Part shown: positions 56,995 through 64,000 of the stretch, piece after piece
Layout: every line of letters starts with the position of its first letter
Position numbering within the stretch: the stretch's first letter is position 1
Assembly: GCA_002794785.1 (NCBI GenBank)
Contig: NBBA01000005.1
Location: forward strand, 124,001 to 188,000
Length of the DNA stretch: 64,000 bases
From: Coniferiporia sulphurascens
Lineage: Eukaryota > Basidiomycota > Agaricomycetes > Hymenochaetales > Hymenochaetaceae
Direction of reading: 5' to 3'
The notes under the pieces: model-generated
Database searches by the model: none
Seen by the model: the letters and a program-made list of their open reading frames with translations, nothing else
Told to the model about the DNA's origin: nothing
Translations under genes and position numbers: made by a program

Positions 56995-58886
56995 TAATTA
57001 TTTTGAGGCTACTAAGCACTAAGAGCAGATGCGGTACTACGCAACCAAGTTCATTTCTGACTTAAATTTCGTGGAATATTACGTAAGATTTGTCATGTAC
57101 AAACTTTTTGGCTAAATAATTCATTCCTTTTGCTATACAGTACTGGCCACCCGAGTCCCGACTCAGTCACTTGGGTCGTCTTTGAATTATGTTCGTCCCC
57201 TTCAGGTCCGCAACTTGCAGCAGATAAAAGCGCAGGAATCAATGACCTCACTCTCCAACCTTTTACAGACTGGAAGTCCTGACTACCTGGTACTTTTGGT
57301 TGTCCCCGGTCAACACCGTGATTGAAATAAATGTCTGTTATTGCCTCGGGACCGGGGTCACCTATCGAGTCAAAGGTTTTACTAGGCGATTGCACCCGGA
57401 AGTCCCCTCCCGCATTTGTCCTCATCTTGCTTGGCGAATTGAGTCTAGGTGCGGGGTAAGTAACTTGACGACTTGGGAGATCTACGATCATATCATGATA
57501 GCATACTTCTGGAGTGGTCTTGGCACATCCATCCGCAAGCTTTCCTCTCCCTCTCGCGCGGAACCTTCCACCCGGTCTTCTGCGGGAATGGACAAATTCT
57601 ATTGATATTTGATTCCGAAAAGAGGGAAGACAGGCTAGGGGTGAACAGGTGGTAAGCGAGCAAGCGCTCCTATCATCGATGTGCTTTTTTGGTGTGACTT
57701 CCTGTCCTCGACTTCGACTTGCAATTGCATACGGACGGTGTCGGAGCGAGAGGTCGGGTGGATGCCCTTCGGGTTCCTTCAACCTTCGCCCCCCAAAATG
57801 CTAGCGTGTCCCGAGCTCTCGCGATGAAGGTGTTTCAGTTCCACAATGAAACTCGTGTGTATTACCCCTGAGCCAGCCACAGGGCTTCCGGGAGAGACTC
57901 GAGAGCCGTTCACCTTTTCTTTCGGTTCGCCGGCTTCCTATTGGCAGACGAGGCGCACCCGCGTTCTCGCACGACGAATTGTAATGCTGATACCCGAGTT
58001 GCCTGACGAAACGTTTACTAACACCCTGTTGTCCCCTTTTTTCACAATCTCCCTCATTACAACGTCCGTCATTTATGCTATTAAATGGGCTGTTTGCACG
58101 TCATGTGTATCGGAAATGTCTGGAGTCGCCCGGAACAACCGAGGACTGCTAGATGGTTCTATATCAAAATCAACTCTGGACTCAATGCAAAAAAAGATTC
58201 AAAGCGCACAGATCCGGACCCCACGACCCACGTCCTATCATGCAAAACAGGACCTGAGCGGTCAGCGTAACGGTGCACATGCCGACGTACATGTCCGGCG
58301 AAAGACACCGCTCAAAAGGTGTTGAAACCATTCAATCTCACGCTGTATAAGGTGTCTTTGTCGTTGCGAACAAATCGCATGAGACTCGTTTAGGGATTGG
58401 TAAAAGGTCCGCTGGCCGTCTGCGTCGTCCCGGATCAACACCAGAAACGTGCTCCCTACACGAGATTGCCGATCTGTATGGTGTTCGAATAGATTATAAT
58501 CAACGCGAGTAGCGGGTCAAAAACATAGGGTGTACAAGTACATTACAACCAGAATACACCGTCTTCTAGAATAGTTTTGATTGAAATACTGAGCTCAGTG
58601 TACAGTGTAAACCAAGATCTCCATAGAGTGCAGGGCATCGCGGAAGTGAGTCCGAAGCTAAAAATAGACAAACTTCCGTCCAAATAAGAAAGGTTGATCG
58701 AAAAAAAATTATATGGGCATCAATCATCACCAAGATGGTCGCAGACTCCATTGATCCATATAAGACGCGTTGAGATCCGGTAGTTGAGTCCGGAAATAAC
58801 GGGGAACAAGACTCCCTGAGCCGTGTACCCACGACTGCACTCGAACGTCATCGGCCTGCTCCATAAAGAGCGGATCAGCACGAATA
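56995..58886. other. 1.9 kb stretch without a recognisable gene
   Basis: Two longer open frames occur, 57093-57782 (minus, 229 residues) and 57846-58325 (plus, 159 residues). Neither shows a known domain, splice structure or convincing start. The sequence just upstream of 56994 is the promoter of the hypothetical gene. Confidence 0.4.
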
Positions 58887-60108
58887 TTAGCGCATTTGCG
58901 CCTGTGTTTGTGCCCAAACCCCTTTTTCTGTCCGACGCCAGATACGTGCACTTGGGAAAACGACCGTTTGGAGACGTGGAGCGCGGCTCGCCCATAATTT
59001 TGCGGCTCTTGCCTCGGAATCAGGGACGAGGATGGATCGCACGCTCCGGTGACAAGGAAGCTCGAGGCGCGTGAGCTGGGTGAAAGATGGTAAGACGTCC
59101 ACAAGCGTCGTGAATATGTCCTGTTCTCACGATAAGTTTATTTCGGTTTTAATACGGTGGAAAAGTGGAAGAAATTTACTAACAGCTTCGTTGTGATAAT
59201 CTGCAGAGACGTTGTGCAGACGCAATGATTGCACCGTCGGAAGATACACTGCAAGTGCACGAGCAAGGTCACTCGACCAACCAGGCGTTGCGACGCTGAA
59301 GCTTTGTATAGGGACGGATGACAACGCGAGTGGGGGGACGACGCAAGCAATCTCGAGCTCTATATTCGGAGCATGCCACGCCAGCGTGACGCGCTTCACA
59401 GGGCGTGTCGGGATAAGCCCAGACACGAGACGCCGCGAGCCCATATAGGACGTGAGTGCGGGCAGCGAGCCCTGCGGTAGCTCGAATTTGGGTACAGTGC
59501 ACGGGTTCGGACCGGGAGCGTCGCCCCCAAGACAGAGGGAAGTGATGGACGGATGTCGGGAGAGAAAATTGGCGAGGGGTGTCCAGTCAGGGTTGAGGTC
59601 GGCGATGGATGAGAAGGTAGAGAGCCGCGGGAAGGTGCAGCCATTGAGAGCGGGTAAGTACGGCCCTTCTATAGCAAGATGTAACTCCGTAAGTTGCGAG
59701 AGGGATCTGAGTGCGAAGGAAAGGCGGGGTCCGAGGTCTGCGACATGATTTTTCGCGCCGCTGGGCAAAATTTACTACATGAGCAAAAGCTACTCATCAA
59801 CGCATCTACTAGACCTACTTTATCATGATCACGAATTCTCGGACTGATTGCGCCGCAGGAGCCTTCTTCTGTAAGGATTGAAAGCATTGTAGCGCCTGGG
59901 GGATTGTAGTGAGCTCCAGATGGCGATAGATAAGTTTCTCCGAGACTTCGTTGAAGGATGTATTGGCGCGTGCGACAGAAGTGAGCGAGTTCCGTGGTAC
60001 GTTCTCGAAAATATGGTAGAAAATTTCGACGGGAATATTTTGTGATTCTGACGAGGTCCTGTTGTGGCCCGAGGACGAGGCTTTAGATGAGGACGAAGAA
60101 GCGAGCAT
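58887..60108 (-). CDS. F-box protein with leucine-rich-like C-terminal region
   Basis: Likely substrate adaptor of an SCF ubiquitin ligase. Three minus-strand exons (60108-59819, 59760-59184, 59120-58887) join in phase to 366 residues. A Ser-rich start (MLASSSSSKASSSGHNRTSS) is followed by a clear F-box at about 25-65: NIPVEIFYHIFENVPRNSLT, then SVARANTSFNEVSEKLIYRH. The rest has irregular leucine-rich-repeat-like patterning (LRSLSQLTELHLAIEGPYLP, HPSITSLCLGG, TVQSLRLHNV, LPSFTQLTRLELPC), common in expanded agaricomycete F-box families. An in-frame TTG 30 bp upstream is less likely than the ATG. TATATATATATAT lies at 60176-60188, 68-80 bp upstream. Target unknown. Confidence 0.82.
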
Positions 60109-63051
60109 GACTTGCACGGCTGTTAGAGGGACAAGCAAGCAAGAGAGAAAGGAGGACCCACAAGAATGCAGCGTGTATATATATATATGGGCGTCAGTCT
60201 CCCGCTATAAATGACCGAATTCCAGGCACAGTGAGTACGGGGATAAATTATGCAATCAGCTGGTTTATGAATGGTTGAGATTCCACGACGATTGCATTGA
60301 GTTGGCGAATGTGTTCAGCGCTGAAGCTAAATTTTCGCTTAGCTACAGCATCGCGATTCACAGAATACAGCTGGTTTGGTTGGCGTCACCGGGGCGATCG
60401 AGGCTAATCTGCTGGCTGCGGCTATCACGCAGGTAGAGGGAGGCGAAGTGAGGTCAACGCGGAATCCGGCGGCGGGGCCGTTCTGTGTGAAAAGCAGCAT
60501 TTGTTTCGGAGGGGTCTTATATGCATGTGGTTGGAGGTCAGGATGCGCAAGGTTGGCGAGCATCACGTCCGAGAGCTAGAAGGTCGGCAGTTTTCGGCTC
60601 GGTGGCAAGGTTCGTACTCCGATAGTCACCCCGATTCACGCTCTTACTCTGCCCTTTCGGGCACTCCTTAAACCACTCTCTTACTCTGTACCGCTTCCCG
60701 AACGAAGCTGCGGCTGTAGATAGGTACTCGGCCTCTCTGCTTCAAAAATACATCAATGCTGCCGCGCCGTGTCTGCGTTTCTCAATCTCTGATCCACCAA
60801 ATTCTACCTTAGTACATGAGTTCCGGTCCCATTCTAGCTGTCCTACTACGGTAGGCTCATTTCATTTCAATTTATATTTCCCGTTAATGGTCTCATCTCG
60901 CTCCCGCACCCTTTTATCTTAGCAACAAAGTAGACTGTGCGATCTCAAGACTACGTCGGGCCTATATCCGAACTTTCGCAATCCCGAATACGTGTGAATT
61001 CTTCCATGAAGTGGTAAGACTCTTATGATTGATGCGTACGTGTACAATCATGAGTCTGCAGCCGATTTCATAAAATGAGCGCCTATTACCTGTTTTTTCA
61101 TGGGGCCTCGTGCCCTGTTTTTAAATAACTCACCACTCGATTTAGAAACATATCCTGCCTTTTTCCGGCGGCCCTTGCCTGCAGGTCAAGTTCGGCACCT
61201 GCGTAGCGGACTATTAAACTGAACGGGAGCATGTGTTCTTCGAAATTGAGGCAGATTTTCACAGCGCCGAATAAACCCCCCTGCAATTCTACCGCCGGCA
61301 TCGACGAGAACTTCCCCGCATCTTTCCTACGTCCCTTTGTCCAATGTACGTCTATTCATTTCAAAGGACTTCTTCGCTTAGCTCCCGGCTTATCGACGAG
61401 GGCGTGGCACCCGCATCCCATAAACTCAGCCCACGACACACGGCAACACGACGTTTTCTCAAATAGATAGTAGCGCGTTTCCTCCGTCCGTTGCGCAGCC
61501 AAGGGCTTGTGAGTTGAATATTGCTCTATGCGAAGGGGTACTTTCTTCTGCAGGGACGGCTTTTGCGTTTATCTACATGAGCTTTCGATTCGCTACAGGA
61601 CTTTCGCAAGCACCGGCGGGGATATTACAATCCAGTTATCGTCGGAAGCAAAAAAAAAAGGTCATTGAGGAGTTCCATTATCTCAGAACTCTCTATCAGC
61701 GTCTCGCATTAGTATCACAATTTCTCTGTCTCCGGGATAGCACCGGAGAATTTCTCACAGACCAAGCGGCGTTCGGCGGTCGTAAACACACCACCCCGTC
61801 CCTTTTGATTCTTCGGATGTACAACCTTGGTTCCAGCGCCCCCGCCGCGTGCTCCATCATAGGGATGACGACACACTCTTATTTCTCAATCGGCTATTGG
61901 ATTACTGGATACCACTAAGGTGATCGGAAAGGAGTCCCGACCTCTCTGCGAACTTAATGCGAATGCGAAGAGAGTTTCAACTCACGTGTTGTCTATTGAT
62001 TTATCCCCATCTGCCTGCAGAGTACACACCCCATTTTCATCTCACGGAAAACCGCATGCTTGCTCCGGTCTATTTTTACTTGGACAGGAACGAGTAAGCC
62101 CCTCCGCTGCTCCGCATCCCGTCACGCTTACTATTCTGGATACGTGCCCTTCCGCCGCTAGCAATATCGCTTCCCACTGAGCCGCCGGCCAGAGCTTGTC
62201 TGCAAATTGCCGTTGTCTTTGAGAAAACTCGCAAATGACTAGTACCGTTTTCCGTGATCGGCCGCAGCCTCGCCCCAGATTGCTTTTGCCTCAGGAATGC
62301 GATTTCTCGGGATGGCCTCACTCGTGGCTTCACGCGATCATACGGACAGGGGGTGTAACAAGTATTTCAAATTTCATTAATAGGCTGCGCTGATCTGCGT
62401 GTGCCTGTGCGCCAGCTATGTGTCCGAGACATGCATGTCCGAGGCCTACACCGCGGTATGTGTGGGCCACCCTTGGGAAAAGGGGTCAGCGCTTGAGTAG
62501 CGCTCCATGTCGCTTATCATTTCGGTGGCCGACCACGAGTACCAATAAGCCTTCGTGTGTTATGCCGCCGGAACAATCAACTGAGTCCGCCATTTGCAAA
62601 TAACTATAGGTTATCTTCTTACCCGCAACCTCTACTGTGGGTCGGAAGCGAATAATTTCCTCGCGCGTGGCTGCGGTTGAGCTATAGATTCGTTCTGAGT
62701 CTCGGAAGCTCAGCGCACACTGCTTCCTGATGCCGTTTGCGAAAGTTCGCCGTTCAAATAGTAAACCCCTTTTGGGCTACTGCGCACACAGGAAGTGGCC
62801 ATTTTAGCCTTTGTCTGAATACTCAAAGATACACATTATGGAGTTAGATGTAAATACAATCTAAGTGCGCAGAAGGGGTAATTGGATATATGGGACGGGG
62901 ATACGCCTTCTCGGCTTATTTTAGTTCACAGTACTAGTCGTATTTAGTCTTTCGTTTATTAATAGATTATCCTCGGAGTCTAAAAAAGAAGGCTCCGCTG
63001 ACGCGCCTGTGGCGCTGTATTAACTTTAACTGGAACCAGTTTTTCACTTTG
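60109..63051. other. 2.9 kb stretch without a recognisable gene
   Basis: TATATATATATAT at 60176-60188 probably serves the F-box gene. Scattered open frames (for example 60339-60566 minus, 61098-61301 minus, 61514-61918 plus) show no known domain and no exon chain could be built. It may hold relics or an unrecognised gene. A poly-A run lies at about 61652-61660. Confidence 0.4.
60176..60188 (-). promoter_or_regulatory. TATA-like alternating tract before the F-box gene
   Basis: A pure TA run ending 68 bp upstream of the F-box start codon. Position fits a TATA element, and as a simple repeat it may also vary in length. Confidence 0.4.
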
Positions 63052-64000
63052 ATGCTGCGGTTTTGTAGAGCCCTGCATGTCAATGCTCTTGGTCTGGTAC
63101 GGCCGCACCAAGCCGCCCACCGCTCTAGACGACTCCAAAATGCACCTATCACGTCTTTTCGTATGTGCAAACCGCGGAGTTTAATGTCGTTCTCGAGTCC
63201 AGATGATCCAGGAGAAATTGACGACTATGGTAATTACGAGATCATCCTCCCACCCGAACCTCCAGTTTGGGGAGTCTCTCACATTGCCATGCGGAATGTT
63301 CCCGACTACATTGAGAAACCGCCATATGCTTTGCCTGACCGAGCACCCGGTGACCCGGACTCAGATAGGTATCATGGGGATCCATATCATGGGGATGGAA
63401 GAATTGAACTCGGGAGCGAAAGCGAAAGACGACTTCGTCGCGCTGGCGCGCTTGCGAAACGCGTTTTGAAAAAGGCCGGAGAACTAGCGAAAGTACGATA
63501 AGTCAACAGCTGCTCCGTTTTGGGTCCGATGCCACTAAGACATAGCTCACGGGGTCTAATTTTAGGTTGGTATCACAACAAACGAAATTGATGCTGCCAT
63601 ACATGATTTTATCATCGGGCACGGCGCTTATCCATCCCCGTTGCGCTATGCGGGGTTTCCCAAGTCTTGCTGCACAAGTGTCAACAATGTTGTCGTACAC
63701 GGAATTCCCGACGAGTCAGCGTCTCGTCGTGTCTTGTATTGTCCTTCATTCTGACAACGACGATCCTTAGCCGGAAACTTGTCGATGGCGATATCGTGAA
63801 TATTGATATAACCGTGTTCTTGGAGGGCTTCCACGGTGATACTTCACAGACTTTTCTCATCGGCGACGTGGTACGTACTGCCTTGGTTACGAGGACGACG
63901 GACTCACGGACACTGGATCCGCAGGATCCAATGGGGAGAGAACTAGTCCAGGCCACATCGGAGGCCCTAGACGTCGGGATCCACGCGTGCGGCCCTGGGG
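63052..64000 (+). CDS. Type I methionine aminopeptidase, probably mitochondrial, 5' part
   Basis: Metal-dependent enzyme that removes the initiator Met. Four exons are visible (63052-63492, 63566-63714, 63771-63870, 63925-64000), the last running off the window. The N-terminus [20 protein letters not shown] has basic residues and no acidic ones, like a mitochondrial presequence. Then [20 protein letters not shown] and [16 protein letters not shown] lead into the catalytic domain. Visible conserved parts: [40 protein letters not shown] (substrate-binding His), [20 protein letters not shown] (two Asp metal ligands) and QTFLIGDV. The remaining His/Glu ligands lie beyond base 64000. The zinc-finger N-terminus of cytosolic MetAP1 is absent, supporting an organellar form (MAP1D-like). 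Confidence 0.9.

Noticed and set aside
57093..57782. 229-residue minus-strand open frame
   Set aside because: No domain, no splice structure and polar chance-like composition. Kept only as a mention in the gene-free stretch.

Overview
This 64 kb window is nuclear DNA of a filamentous basidiomycete, most likely an agaricomycete. Nearly every gene is split by many short GT..AG introns of about 45-70 bp, genes lie on both strands a few hundred bases apart, and several families are typical of mushroom-forming fungi (DUF6533-like and DUF7704-like membrane proteins, fungal F-box proteins, a NACHT/WD40-type relic, a PDR drug pump). No bacterial operon, CRISPR array, plasmid or viral feature was seen. 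Exon models were built by hand from reading frames, splice consensus and family knowledge. For most multi-exon genes the summed exon lengths are divisible by three.

Layout. 1-4560 holds the 3' part of a class V chitin synthase (myosin-like head, cytochrome b5-like region, glycosyltransferase, DEK C-terminal domain), cut by the window start. 5072-6300 is a membrane-anchored protein of unknown function and 7082-9947 a large disordered, coiled-coil, AT-hook-like protein. 10893-12540 is a decayed DUF1996 secreted-protein gene that still has its TATA box. 13456-13977 is a four-helix membrane protein and 14397-19998 a 19-exon PDR-type ABC transporter. 21401-24197 carries two diverged tandem copies of an undescribed small family. 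About 3 kb of apparently gene-free DNA follows, then mitochondrial ribosomal protein bL34m.

28585-36257 is a dense block: a class I histone deacetylase, the Ski8 WD40 protein, and VPS41 of the HOPS complex. 37431-39741 is a purine (NAT/NCS2) permease. 40315-40856 is the C-terminal fragment of a WD40 protein whose upstream part is gone. It abuts an imperfect 891 bp palindrome that ends about 50 bp before the start codon of the FG nucleoporin NUP42 (41811-43838).

44342-55471 is again dense: a TMEM135-like protein, the exomer protein CHS5, ribosomal protein eS12, a DUF6533-type seven-helix protein, the Mediator kinase CDK8/Ssn3 and mitochondrial ribosomal protein uL13m. Then come a hypothetical nuclear-looking protein, an F-box protein, about 2.9 kb with no recognisable gene, and a type I methionine aminopeptidase cut by the window end.

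The genes are mainly housekeeping functions (chitin synthesis and trafficking, vacuolar fusion, RNA decay, chromatin and Mediator, cytosolic and mitochondrial translation) with a few accessory pieces. Chitin synthase and CHS5 may be linked in function, since CHS5-type proteins carry chitin synthases to the surface in yeast, but they lie 42 kb apart. I found no convincing new multi-gene system. The items most worth following are the palindrome beside the truncated WD40 gene, the new paralogue pair, the decayed DUF1996 gene, and two genes whose first coding exon is just the ATG.
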